64,000 nt of DNA from an uncultured Chiayiivirga sp. (GTDB lineage: Bacteria > Pseudomonadota > Gammaproteobacteria > Xanthomonadales > Xanthomonadaceae). A model generated the notes under the pieces. It did no database searches. It had not been told where the DNA came from and was given only the letters and a program-made list of their open reading frames with translations. Made by a program: the position numbers and the translations under genes. This document shows, in pieces, positions 41,087 to 49,099 of the stretch (position 1 is the stretch's first letter; the number at the start of each line of letters is the position of its first letter). The stretch covers positions 1 through 64,000 of the forward strand of contig CAKSZJ010000010.1 of NCBI GenBank assembly GCA_934525595.1, written 5' to 3'.

Positions 41087-41737
41087 ATGCTCGACAACGT
41101 GCCACCGATCACGCGCGCGCTGCTGATCGCCAACGTGCTGCTGTTCCTGGCCATCATGGGGCTGGGCGAGGCGCGCTTCCTGGACCTGATGCTCTGGCCG
41201 ATGGGCGACTATCCGGTGCGCCTGCCGGACGGTTCCACGGGGCTGGTCGGGTTCCTGCCCTGGCAGCTGCTGAGCTACGGATTCCTGCACGGTGGCATGA
41301 CCCACCTGTTCTTCAACATGTTCGCGCTGTGGATGTTCGGCGGCCCGCTGGAGGCGACCTGGGGCAGCCGCCGCTTCCTGCACTACTACCTCGTCTGCGT
41401 GCTGGGCGCCGGCCTGGTGCAGCTGCTGCTGGCGACGCTCGCGGCCAATGGCGGCGGCATTCCCTATCCGACGGTCGGCGCCTCGGGCGGCGTGTTCGGG
41501 CTGCTGCTCGCCTACGGCCTGCTGTTTCCCAATCACCGGCTGATGCTGCTGTTTCCGCCGATCCCGATGCGTGCGCGCACCTTCGTGATCTGCTACGGCC
41601 TGCTCGAACTGTTCCTCGGCGTGACCGGCACCGCGCCCGGCGTGGCGCACTTCGCCCATCTGGGCGGCATGGCCTTCGGCTTCCTGTTGCTCCAGTACTG
41701 GCGTGGACGCTGGCCGTTCCGCCGCACGCGCCGCTGA
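41087..41737 (+). CDS. Rhomboid family intramembrane serine protease
   Basis: 216 residues with about six transmembrane helices. Catalytic Ser133 lies in GASGG and the partner His191 in HFAHLGG; the L1-loop-type HGGMTHLFFNMFALWMFG segment carries the conserved HxxxN. It cleaves transmembrane substrates; the target here is unknown. The ATG at 41087 is preferred over an in-frame ATG at 41054, which overlaps the candidate -10 region. Confidence 0.93.
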   Translation: MLDNVPPITRALLIANVLLFLAIMGLGEARFLDLMLWPMGDYPVRLPDGSTGLVGFLPWQLLSYGFLHGGMTHLFFNMFALWMFGGPLEATWGSRRFLHYYLVCVLGAGLVQLLLATLAANGGGIPYPTVGASGGVFGLLLAYGLLFPNHRLMLLFPPIPMRARTFVICYGLLELFLGVTGTAPGVAHFAHLGGMAFGFLLLQYWRGRWPFRRTRR

Positions 41738-41826
41738 GGTGACGCGCTTCACGGATCGGCCCCGGATCATTGTCGCGCGCGCGCGCAGCGCCTAGACTTG
41801 CGCGGGCACTTTTCAGGGACGTGGCA

Positions 41827-42309
41827 ATGTTCAGGACGATGACGACGGGTGCGGTGCTGCTGGCCGCTGTGGTGCTGTCCGGCGATGCGCTGGCGGTGAG
41901 CTGCAACAGCGAGGTCGGGCAGCCGCTGCCGGTGCGCACCACGCCGGTGCCGCCCCTGTATTCGGGCATGCTCGGCCGCCCTGCGGCGCTTGCCGCGCCG
42001 CGCACGCTGCTGGCCGAGAGCCGCGACGAGTCCCTGGCGCTGGACGTGGTGCTGATGCGCCTTCGCCTTGAGGCCTGTGCCGCGCAGCCCAAGGACGAGT
42101 TCGCCAACTACGTGCCCAAGACCGAGTTCGACAACACGCCGTATCGGTTCAACATGGACAAGGGCAAGAAGTTCACCGCGGCCGAGTTCGACGCCTGGAT
42201 GAAAAGCCGCGGCGTGCGCGTGGTGCCGGTCCGGCCCGCCGCCCCAGGCGAGGCGCCGGCCGCTGCCGGTCAGGCTGCCGCCACCGGAGCCGCCGCGGTT
42301 TCCGATTGA
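41827..42309 (+). CDS. Unrecognised exported protein
   Basis: 160 residues: signal peptide (about 1-22, LLAAVVLSGDALA), one Cys soon after (VSCNSE) and one later (LEACAAQ), a charged middle (KDEFANYVPKTEFDNTPYRF) and an Ala/Pro-rich C-terminal tail of about 30 residues. No known domain recognised. A TAGACT hexamer (41791-41796) is a possible -10. Located between the rhomboid gene and rnr, same strand. Confidence 0.7.
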   Translation: MFRTMTTGAVLLAAVVLSGDALAVSCNSEVGQPLPVRTTPVPPLYSGMLGRPAALAAPRTLLAESRDESLALDVVLMRLRLEACAAQPKDEFANYVPKTEFDNTPYRFNMDKGKKFTAAEFDAWMKSRGVRVVPVRPAAPGEAPAAAGQAAATGAAAVSD

Positions 42310-42362
42310 CTGCACTGGCACGCGCGGCCTGCTGCGTGCGCCGCGCGTAGTAGCATGTGCGG

Positions 42363-44849
42363 ATGACGAAGAATACGAGCGGCCGGCGCGGGAAGTCCGG
42401 CAACGAGGGGCCCGGGCGGCCCGGCTGGATGCCGGAGTCGCTGGTTCAGGCCGAGACCGCTGAAAAGCGCACGCCCGGTTCGAAGCGCCCGCGCAAGGGC
42501 ACCGGCGCGGAGGCTTCGCCGGCAGCATTGAAGAAGGTTCGCACCGAGGAGGCGCGCGCGCCGCGCCGCAAATCCGATGCGCCGCCGCCGGCCGCGTCTG
42601 CCGGCCGCCGCGCGGCAAAGCCCGCCAGGGCAACGCCCATGCCCGATCGCTACGCCGAGCGCGAAGCGCTGCGCTACGAGCGCCCCATCGCCAGCCGCGA
42701 AGCAATCCTGGCGCTGGTGGACCAGGCCGACGGGCCGCAGTCGATCGAGCGGCTGGCCGAACAGCTCGGGCTGACGGCCCCCGACCGCTTCGAGGCACTC
42801 AGCCGCCGCCTCGCCGCCATGCTGCGCGACGGCCAGCTGCACGTGAACCGGCGCGGCGGCTACGTGCCGGCGCAGAAGACGGCGCTGATCGCCGGCACCG
42901 TCACCGCCAATCCAGAGGGCTTCGGCTTCCTGCGCCCGGATGCCGGCGGCGAGGATCTGTTCCTGCCGCCGCGCGAGATGCGCAAGGTGTTCCACGGCGA
43001 CCGCGTGCTGGTCAACGTGGTGAACGTCGACGCGCGCGGGCGGCGCGAGGGCAGCATCGTCGAGGTGCTCGAGCGCCGCGTGACGCGGCTGGTCGGCCGC
43101 TACGACGAGCGCGCCGGCATCGGCCACGTCACCCCGGACGACCGCCGCCTGCTGCAGGACGTGCTGATTCCGCCCGAGGCGCGCAAGGGCGCGCGGCCCG
43201 GGCAGCTGGTGGTATGCGAAGTGGTGGAAGCGCCGGCGCACGGGCGTCCGCCGATCGGGCGCGTGCTGACGGTGCTGGGCGATGCCCTCACCCCTTCGCT
43301 GGTGGTCGAGGTGGCGATCCACGGCCACGGACTGCCGCACGTCTTCCCCGATGCGGTGCTGGAGCAGGCCGCTGCGGTGCCGCAGGAGGTACCGGCCGAT
43401 GCGGCCGCAGCGCGCGTCGATCTGCGCGCGCTGCCGCTGGTGACCATCGACGGCGAGGACGCGCGCGATTTCGACGATGCGGTCTGGTGCGAACCCAACC
43501 GAGACGGTTTCCGCCTGGTGGTGGCGATCGCGGACGTTTCACACTACGTCGGCCCCGAGTCGCCGCTCGACGAAGAGGCACGCACCCGCGCCACCTCGGT
43601 GTACTTTCCCGGCTACGTGATCCCGATGCTGCCGCAGACGCTGTCCAACGGCATCTGCTCGTTGCGCCCCGACGAGGACCGCCTGTGCTTCGTCTGCGAC
43701 ATGCAGGTCGATCGTGCCGGCGAGGTGGTGCGTTCGAAGTTCTACGAGGCGGTGATGCGTTCGCACGCCCGCCTGACCTATTCCCAGGTCTGGAGCGCGG
43801 TCGGCGAGGACGATCCGGAGGCCATCGCGCAGGTCGGCGCGCGCATGCCGCAGCTGCGGCATCTGCATCAGCTCTACCGCCTGCTTGCCCGCGCCCGCGC
43901 GGCGCGCGGCGCGATCGAGTTCGAGACCGGCGAGGTGCACTTCCTGCTGGGACCGGGCGGCGAAGTGGTGCAGGGCGGCATGCAGGAACGCAACGATGCC
44001 CACAAGCTGATCGAGGAATGCATGATCGCGGCCAACGTCGAGGCGGCGCGTTTCCTGCTGAAGAAGAAGGTTCCCGCGCCGTTTCGCGTGCACGATCGGC
44101 CGCCCGAGCAGAAGTATGCGGATCTGCAGGAGTTCCTTGCCGAATTCAAGCTCTCCATGCCGCCCTGGGCCACGGTGCAGCCGCGCGACTTCACCGCGCT
44201 GCTGAAGAAGGCGCGCAAGCGCGCCGACGGAGCCCTGATCGAATCGGTGCTGCTGCGCTCGCAGAGCCTTGCGAGCTATGCCACCCAGAACATCGGCCAT
44301 TTCGGCCTCGCGCTGGAGGCCTACGCGCACTTCACTTCGCCGATCCGCCGCTACGCCGACCTCCTCGTGCACCGTGCGCTCAAGCACGCGCTGAGCGGGG
44401 GGCGCGCCACCGATTTCCGCTATGCGCCGCACGACATGGCCAGCCTGTGCCTGCACTGCTCCGAACGCAGCCGCCGCGCCGAGGAAGCCGAACGCGAGGT
44501 CGACGAGCGCTACCGCGCGGCGTGGATGGAGCAGCACGTGGGCGGCGAATTCGACGGCATCGTCTCGGGCGTGACCTCGTTCGGCCTGTTCGTGGAAATG
44601 AGCGAATCCCGGGTTACCGGGCTGGTGCACGTGACCCAGTTGCCCAACGACTGGTACCACTTCGACCCGGTGCGCAAGATCCTCGCCGGCGAGCGCAGCG
44701 GGCAGGCCTGGCGCCAGGGCGACGCCGTGCGCGTGCTGGTGCTGCGCGCCAGCATCGAGGACCGTCGCATCGACCTGCGTCTGGCGCTGGACGCGTCCAA
44801 CCCTGTGCCCGTGCGCGGAACCCGCCGTGCCCGCAGCGCGGCCCGCTGA
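42363..44849 (+). CDS. rnr: Ribonuclease R
   Basis: 828 residues. A basic, disordered N-terminal extension of about 90 residues precedes a winged-helix domain, two cold-shock domains, the RNB catalytic domain (IDGEDARDFDDAV, with the metal-binding Asp cluster) and a C-terminal S1 domain (GEFDGIVSGVTSFGLFVE). It is a 3'-5' exoribonuclease that degrades structured RNA and helps in rRNA quality control. ATG at 42363; a TAGCAT hexamer ends only 6 nt before it, so the mRNA may be nearly leaderless. Confidence 0.95.
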   Translation: MTKNTSGRRGKSGNEGPGRPGWMPESLVQAETAEKRTPGSKRPRKGTGAEASPAALKKVRTEEARAPRRKSDAPPPAASAGRRAAKPARATPMPDRYAEREALRYERPIASREAILALVDQADGPQSIERLAEQLGLTAPDRFEALSRRLAAMLRDGQLHVNRRGGYVPAQKTALIAGTVTANPEGFGFLRPDAGGEDLFLPPREMRKVFHGDRVLVNVVNVDARGRREGSIVEVLERRVTRLVGRYDERAGIGHVTPDDRRLLQDVLIPPEARKGARPGQLVVCEVVEAPAHGRPPIGRVLTVLGDALTPSLVVEVAIHGHGLPHVFPDAVLEQAAAVPQEVPADAAAARVDLRALPLVTIDGEDARDFDDAVWCEPNRDGFRLVVAIADVSHYVGPESPLDEEARTRATSVYFPGYVIPMLPQTLSNGICSLRPDEDRLCFVCDMQVDRAGEVVRSKFYEAVMRSHARLTYSQVWSAVGEDDPEAIAQVGARMPQLRHLHQLYRLLARARAARGAIEFETGEVHFLLGPGGEVVQGGMQERNDAHKLIEECMIAANVEAARFLLKKKVPAPFRVHDRPPEQKYADLQEFLAEFKLSMPPWATVQPRDFTALLKKARKRADGALIESVLLRSQSLASYATQNIGHFGLALEAYAHFTSPIRRYADLLVHRALKHALSGGRATDFRYAPHDMASLCLHCSERSRRAEEAEREVDERYRAAWMEQHVGGEFDGIVSGVTSFGLFVEMSESRVTGLVHVTQLPNDWYHFDPVRKILAGERSGQAWRQGDAVRVLVLRASIEDRRIDLRLALDASNPVPVRGTRRARSAAR

Positions 44850-44870
44850 TTCCCGAGAGAATGATTCGCC

Positions 44871-45620
44871 ATGGCTGATACCGACCGCTGGATCGCCGGC
44901 ATCAACGCCGCTGCCGCCGTGCTCGAACACGACGCGGTTGGCGTGCTGGAGGTGATGGTCGAAGCGCGCGCGCGCAACCCGCGGCTGGCCGAGCTGGCCG
45001 ACCGCGCGCGCGGCGAGGGCATCGCGGTGCGCAGCGTCGGCAGCGAGGTGCTCGACCGCATGTCCGGCGGCGTGCGCCACCAGGGCATCGTGGTGCGTTG
45101 CAGGGCCGCCCGCAGCCTCGGTGAGGACGATCTCGCGGCGCTGCTGGACACCGTTCCGCGCGCCCTGCTGCTGATCCTCGACGGCGTGCAGGACCCGCAC
45201 AACCTCGGCGCCTGCCTGCGCAGCGCCGCAGCCGCCGGAGTCACCGCGGTGGTGCTTCCCAAGGATCGCAGCGCGCCGGTCAATGCCACGGTGCACAAGA
45301 CGTCCGCCGGCGCCGCCGACCGCATCGCGGTGGTGCGGGTCACCAACCTGGCGCGTACGCTGGAGACGCTCAAGCAGGCCGGTGTCTGGCTGGTGGGTCT
45401 GGCCGGGGAATCGGAGTCGAGCCTGTATTCGATGGATCTTCGCGGCGCGGTGGGCATCGTGCTGGGTGGCGAAGGCGAGGGCATGCGTCGCCTCACCCGC
45501 GAGCGCTGCGACTTCCTTGCGCGCATTCCGATGCCCGGAGAAATGGAAAGCCTCAACGTCTCGGTCGCCACCGGTATCGCGCTGTTCGAGGCGGTGCGCC
45601 AGCGCCAGCATCCAGGCTGA
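44871..45620 (+). CDS. rlmB: 23S rRNA (guanosine-2'-O-)-methyltransferase RlmB
   Basis: 249 residues of the SpoU/TrmH family. Motif 1 DPHNLGACLRSAAAAGV, motif 2 GIVLGGEGEGM and motif 3 IPMPGEMESLNVSVATG form the deep trefoil knot that binds SAM; an N-terminal substrate-binding domain precedes it. It methylates G2251 of 23S rRNA in E. coli. The rnr-rlmB pair, 21 bp apart, is conserved and implies co-transcription. Confidence 0.95.
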   Translation: MADTDRWIAGINAAAAVLEHDAVGVLEVMVEARARNPRLAELADRARGEGIAVRSVGSEVLDRMSGGVRHQGIVVRCRAARSLGEDDLAALLDTVPRALLLILDGVQDPHNLGACLRSAAAAGVTAVVLPKDRSAPVNATVHKTSAGAADRIAVVRVTNLARTLETLKQAGVWLVGLAGESESSLYSMDLRGAVGIVLGGEGEGMRRLTRERCDFLARIPMPGEMESLNVSVATGIALFEAVRQRQHPG

Positions 45621-45720
45621 ACGGCCGCCGCCGTTCGTCGGTTTTTCGGCGGCGCGTGGCGGCGCGGGCGACCGCCTCCGGGTAAGCTTTTCCCATCTTC
45701 GCTGGCACAGGGGTCTCTCG

Positions 45721-46200
45721 ATGGCGTCGATCTATGATTTCACCGCGGAAGACATCAACGGCGTCGCGCGCCCGCTGGAGCTGTGGCGTGGCCAGGTGCT
45801 GCTGATCGTCAACGTGGCCTCCAAGTGCGGCTTCACCCCGCAGTACCAGGGGCTCGAGGCGCTGTACGAGGCGCATTCCGGCCGTGGCTTCGCGGTGCTG
45901 GGCTTCCCCTGCAACCAGTTCGGTCAGCAGGAGCCGGGCGACGCCGAGGAGATCAAGCGTTTCTGCACCCTGACCTACGGCGTGCGTTTCCCGATGTTTG
46001 CCCGGGTCGAGGTCAACGGTGCCAACGCGCATCCGCTGTACCGCTGGCTCAAGGCCCAGAAGCCCGGCCTCCTGGGCAGCGAGGCGATCAAATGGAACTT
46101 CACCAAGTTCCTGGTCGATCGCGACGGCCAGGTGCGGCATCGCTACGCGCCGATGGATGCGCCGGAAAAACTGGAGAAGGACATCCTCGCCCTGCTGTAG
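45721..46200 (+). CDS. Glutathione peroxidase-family thiol peroxidase (Cys type)
   Basis: 159 residues. Peroxidatic Cys36 in ASKCGFTPQY (Cys replaces selenocysteine), second Cys64 in FPCNQFGQQEPG, and KWNFTKFLV (Trp125-Asn126) complete the tetrad. The Cys64 position suggests thioredoxin-dependent turnover as in plant and bacterial GPx. Cytoplasmic; BtuE/BsaA-like. Convergent with nth. Confidence 0.93.
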   Translation: MASIYDFTAEDINGVARPLELWRGQVLLIVNVASKCGFTPQYQGLEALYEAHSGRGFAVLGFPCNQFGQQEPGDAEEIKRFCTLTYGVRFPMFARVEVNGANAHPLYRWLKAQKPGLLGSEAIKWNFTKFLVDRDGQVRHRYAPMDAPEKLEKDILALL

Positions 46201-46214
46201 TCGCCTGGTGGCGG

Positions 46215-46853
46215 CTAGCCCGCGCGGGTCTTGTCCGGCCAGACGCACAGGTCGGCGATCACGCACTCCGGGCACTGGGGCTTGCGCGCCTTGCAGACGT
46301 AGCGTCCGTGCAGGATGAGCCAGTGGTGCGCGTCCTTGCGATAGGCCGCCGGCACGTTGCGCAGGAGCTTGCGCTCCACTTCTTCCACGGTCTTTCCGCG
46401 CGCCAGCCCGGTGCGGTTTGAGACGCGGAAGATGTGGGTGTCCACCGCGATGGTCGGTTCGCCGAAGGCCACGTTCAGCACCACGTTGGCGGTCTTGCGA
46501 CCGACGCCCGGCAGCGCTTCCAGCGCAGCGCGATCGCGTGGCACTTCGCCGCCGTGGCGCTCGATCAGCAGGCCGCAGGTGGCGATGAGGTTCTTCGCCT
46601 TGGCGTTGTACAGGCCGATGGTGGCGATGTGGCGCTTGAGGCCCTCTTCGCCCAGGGCGAGCAGGGTCTGCGGGGTATTGGCCACGGGAAACAGCCGGCG
46701 GGTGGCCTTGTTGACGCCCACGTCGGTGGCCTGCGCCGAGAGGATCACCGCGACCAGCAATTCGAAGGGACTGCCGTATTCCAGCTCGGTCTCGGGATGG
46801 GGATTGAGCTCGGCCAGGCGGCGGAACAGTTCGGTGCGGTCGGCGGGTTTCAT
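46215..46853 (-). CDS. nth: Endonuclease III
   Basis: 212 residues, one more than E. coli Nth. HhH motif LPGVGRKTANVV with catalytic Lys, the catalytic Asp in VDTHIFRV, and the C-terminal [4Fe-4S] loop CKARKPQCPECVIADLC (C-x6-C-x2-C-x5-C). It is a DNA glycosylase/AP lyase for oxidised pyrimidines. The start overlaps the rnfD-like stop (ATGA, 46850-46853). Linkage to rnf genes is the E. coli arrangement (rsxABCDGE-nth), here with a much reduced rnf part. Confidence 0.96.
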   Translation of the reverse strand: MKPADRTELFRRLAELNPHPETELEYGSPFELLVAVILSAQATDVGVNKATRRLFPVANTPQTLLALGEEGLKRHIATIGLYNAKAKNLIATCGLLIERHGGEVPRDRAALEALPGVGRKTANVVLNVAFGEPTIAVDTHIFRVSNRTGLARGKTVEEVERKLLRNVPAAYRKDAHHWLILHGRYVCKARKPQCPECVIADLCVWPDKTRAG

Positions 46854-47671
46854 GGCGTGGACTCGCGGGCCGCGCGCGGCGGCAGGGTCAGGCGTTCGAT
46901 CCACGGCGTCAGCGCACAGGCCAGCACGACGGCGGCACCCAGCGCGACGGGCGGCGCGCCCAGCAGCCAGGCCATGGCCGTGCCGAGGCCTGCCAGCGCC
47001 GCCACCGCGATGCGTCCCCGTGCGGTGCTCGGCAGGTGGCGCGGCTCGCCCAGCAGGAATCCTGCCGCCAGCGCGCCGCTGACCAGGCCGCTTGCCGGCA
47101 GCGCGCCGACGACGCAGGCGAAGGCGACCGGCAGGGCGAAGACGAGCATGGGCGGCACGCGCAGCAGGCCGAGTCGCGCCAGCGCGAACGCCGCGGCGAG
47201 CCAGGCGCCCGATACCAGCAGGGCCTCCGGCACCAGCATGCGCCCGGGCGCCAGCGCGCTGCCGCAGGCCTGGGCCAGCGCCACGCCGGCGGTGAGCGCG
47301 AGGGCGGCAGGAGGGAATGGGTTGGCCGCGGCAGCGCCGAACAGCCGCGAGGCGACGAGGCTCGCGGCCAGTGCCAGCGCGGCCATCCAGGGTGGTGCCG
47401 CCGCCGGCCAGAGCGCGGCGACGAGCAGGGACGCGCCCAGCGCGTGGATCAGGTCGAAGGACAGGCTGCTGCGGCTCGTACCGCCAATCGGGATGAGGCG
47501 CAGGGCGGCGGCCAGCGCCAGCGCGACCGCGCACGGCAGGACGCAGCGCGCCGGCAGGGACGGGTCGATTCGCGCGGCCTGCAGCGCCAGCGGCGGCAGC
47601 ATGGCCACCAGCACGCAGGCGGCGCGGCGCGCTGGGGTGCGTCGCCAGGCGGGCAGTGCGACGGCGTTCAC
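46850..47671 (-). CDS. RnfD-like (Nqr2/RnfD) membrane protein lacking the FMN segment
   Basis: 273 residues against about 350 in RsxD. Hydrophobic throughout. The conserved RnfD core is visible: PPWMAALALAASLVASRLFG then AAAANPFPPA (111-122, the NPFNPA motif), and near the end GRIAVAALAGLGTAMAWLLG. The stretch that in RsxD carries the covalent FMN threonine (ATPLDTFKT, residue 187) is absent: the alignment runs straight from about residue 135 to the next helices, a loss of some 70-80 residues. GTG start overlapping the rnfC-like stop (GTGA); stop overlapping nth. Homology is firm by motif and position; loss of FMN is inference. Confidence 0.78.
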   Translation of the reverse strand: MNAVALPAWRRTPARRAACVLVAMLPPLALQAARIDPSLPARCVLPCAVALALAAALRLIPIGGTSRSSLSFDLIHALGASLLVAALWPAAAPPWMAALALAASLVASRLFGAAAANPFPPAALALTAGVALAQACGSALAPGRMLVPEALLVSGAWLAAAFALARLGLLRVPPMLVFALPVAFACVVGALPASGLVSGALAAGFLLGEPRHLPSTARGRIAVAALAGLGTAMAWLLGAPPVALGAAVVLACALTPWIERLTLPPRAARESTP

Positions 47672-48084
47672 GCCTCGCCCCGCGGCGCCGCGGGGCGCCG
47701 GGCGCGGGCCAGCGCCGCTGCGACGGCTTGCGCCGAGGCGTTCGTGGTGCGCTGGCGTTCGCGTTCGGCGGCCTGCTCCTCACGCTCGCGCGCCAGACGC
47801 GCCTCGCGCAGCGCGAAACGCGTGCGCGAGGCGTCGGAAAACTCGCGGCGCTGGTGCGCGAGCCGCAGTTCGTCACGCGCCGCGCAGAACAGGGCGGCCA
47901 GCGGAATGCCGCTCGGGCAAAGCGCGTCGCAGGCGGCGCAGCCGGTGCAGTCGTCCAGTCCCAGCGCCCGGGCCTCGGAGGGCGCCTCGCGGCGCAGTGC
48001 GGCGAGGATGCGCTGCGGATGCACGCCGGCCGGGCAGGCCGCCGCGCACTCGCCGCAGCGGATGCAGGGCTGGGAGGCTGCCAC
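47668..48084 (-). CDS. RnfC-like protein reduced to its ferredoxin domain
   Basis: 138 residues from a GTG start. Two complete [4Fe-4S] motifs: Cys 7/10/13/17 (CIRCGECAAACP) and Cys 46/49/52/56 (CTGCAACDALCPSGIPL). Spacing and the following LFCAARDEL match the RsxC ferredoxin region (CIRCSACADACP; CIECGACAWVCPSNIPL). The preceding 350 or so residues of RnfC, which hold the NADH/FMN-binding and SLBB domains, are missing. A basic/acidic coiled-coil tail (RLAREREEQAAERERQR) follows. Upstream is the stop of the enoyl-CoA hydratase gene, in the same frame five codons before the GTG. Confidence 0.8.
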   Translation of the reverse strand: MAASQPCIRCGECAAACPAGVHPQRILAALRREAPSEARALGLDDCTGCAACDALCPSGIPLAALFCAARDELRLAHQRREFSDASRTRFALREARLAREREEQAAERERQRTTNASAQAVAAALARARRPAAPRGEA

Positions 48085-48099
48085 GGCGGTGTACAGGCT

Positions 48100-48882
48100 T
48101 CAGCGCCCGGTGAAGGCGGGCTTGCGGCGCTCCAGGAAGGCGCGGGTGCCTTCGCGCATGTCCTCGGTGGAGGCCGAGGTGGCAAAGGCCTGCGCTTCGT
48201 AATCCAGGCCGGTCGCGAGATCGGCCTCGCCGCCCAGGATCACCGCGTCGAGCACGCCGCGCAGGGCCTCGGGGGCGGATGCGGCGAGCTGTTCGGCCAG
48301 TGCCAGGGTTTCGGCCTCCAGCGCCTCGGGGGCCACCACGCGGTTGACCAGATTGAGCTCGTAGGCGCGCGCCGCGCCGATCTGGGCGCCGGTCAGGCAC
48401 AGCTCAAGCGTCGCGCCGCGGCCGGTGACGCGCAGCAGGCGCTGGGTGCCGCCGAAGCCCGGCAGCACGCCCAGGTTCACCTCGGGCTGGCCGAGGCGCG
48501 CCTTCTCGCTGGCGATGCGCAGGTGGCAGGCCAGCGCCAGCTCCATGCCGCCGCCCAGCGCATACCCGTTGATCTGCGCGATCACCGGCTTGCCGAGGGT
48601 CTCGACGGTGCGCATGGTGCGTTGGCCGCGCCGCGCGAAGTCGCGCGCCTGGACCGGCGTGACGGTGGCCAGTTCGGAAATGTCGGCGCCGGCCACGAAG
48701 GCCTTTTCGCCCGCGCCGCGCAGGATCAGCGCGCGCACGGAATCGTCGGCGCCCGCCTCTTCGAAGGCGCGGGTGAGTTCGTCGAGCGTGGCCGCGTTGA
48801 GCGCGTTCAGTTTGTCGGGGCGGTTGACGGTGATGCGGCGCACCGCGCCGAGGTTTTCGATCAGGAGGTTGGCGAAGGCCAT
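48100..48882 (-). CDS. Enoyl-CoA hydratase/isomerase family protein
   Basis: 260 residues of the crotonase fold. CoA/oxyanion segments KAFVAGADISEL and GYALGGGMELALACHLRIAS; the catalytic Glu pair is present (GGGMELAL and GQPEVNLGVLPGFGG), so it should be an active hydratase. Exact substrate unknown; short-chain enoyl-CoA hydratase (FadB1/PaaF-like) is the best guess. It lies upstream of the rnf-nth genes on the same strand and probably shares their transcript. Confidence 0.9.
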   Translation of the reverse strand: MAFANLLIENLGAVRRITVNRPDKLNALNAATLDELTRAFEEAGADDSVRALILRGAGEKAFVAGADISELATVTPVQARDFARRGQRTMRTVETLGKPVIAQINGYALGGGMELALACHLRIASEKARLGQPEVNLGVLPGFGGTQRLLRVTGRGATLELCLTGAQIGAARAYELNLVNRVVAPEALEAETLALAEQLAASAPEALRGVLDAVILGGEADLATGLDYEAQAFATSASTEDMREGTRAFLERRKPAFTGR

Positions 48883-48916
48883 TGGGATACCCGCAAAGGT
48901 GGAATGCCGACCGCTG

Positions 48917-48922
48917 ATTGTA
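48917..48922 (-). promoter_or_regulatory. Candidate promoter -10 of the enoyl-CoA hydratase / rnfCD / nth operon
   Basis: TACAAT on the minus strand, directly preceded by gccgcaggcggagcggc, 35 nt before the ATG at 48882. The same 16-17-bp lead plus TACAAT occurs before purM. A 6-bp hairpin (agccgc / gcggct) overlaps it. Confidence 0.5.
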
Positions 48923-49099
48923 GCCGCTCCGCCTGCGGCTGATCGTCGCGCGCCCGCGGGTGAAACTTTCCGCCGGCTGTACGGTCTCTCCACGCCGTGC
49001 CGGGCAGGCAAACCGGGTACTGGCGATTCGCGGAACGCGTCGCTATCCTTGCGCGTTCTTTCTCGGCCACGGGCGTGGCCGATCCACCAGGAGACAGGC

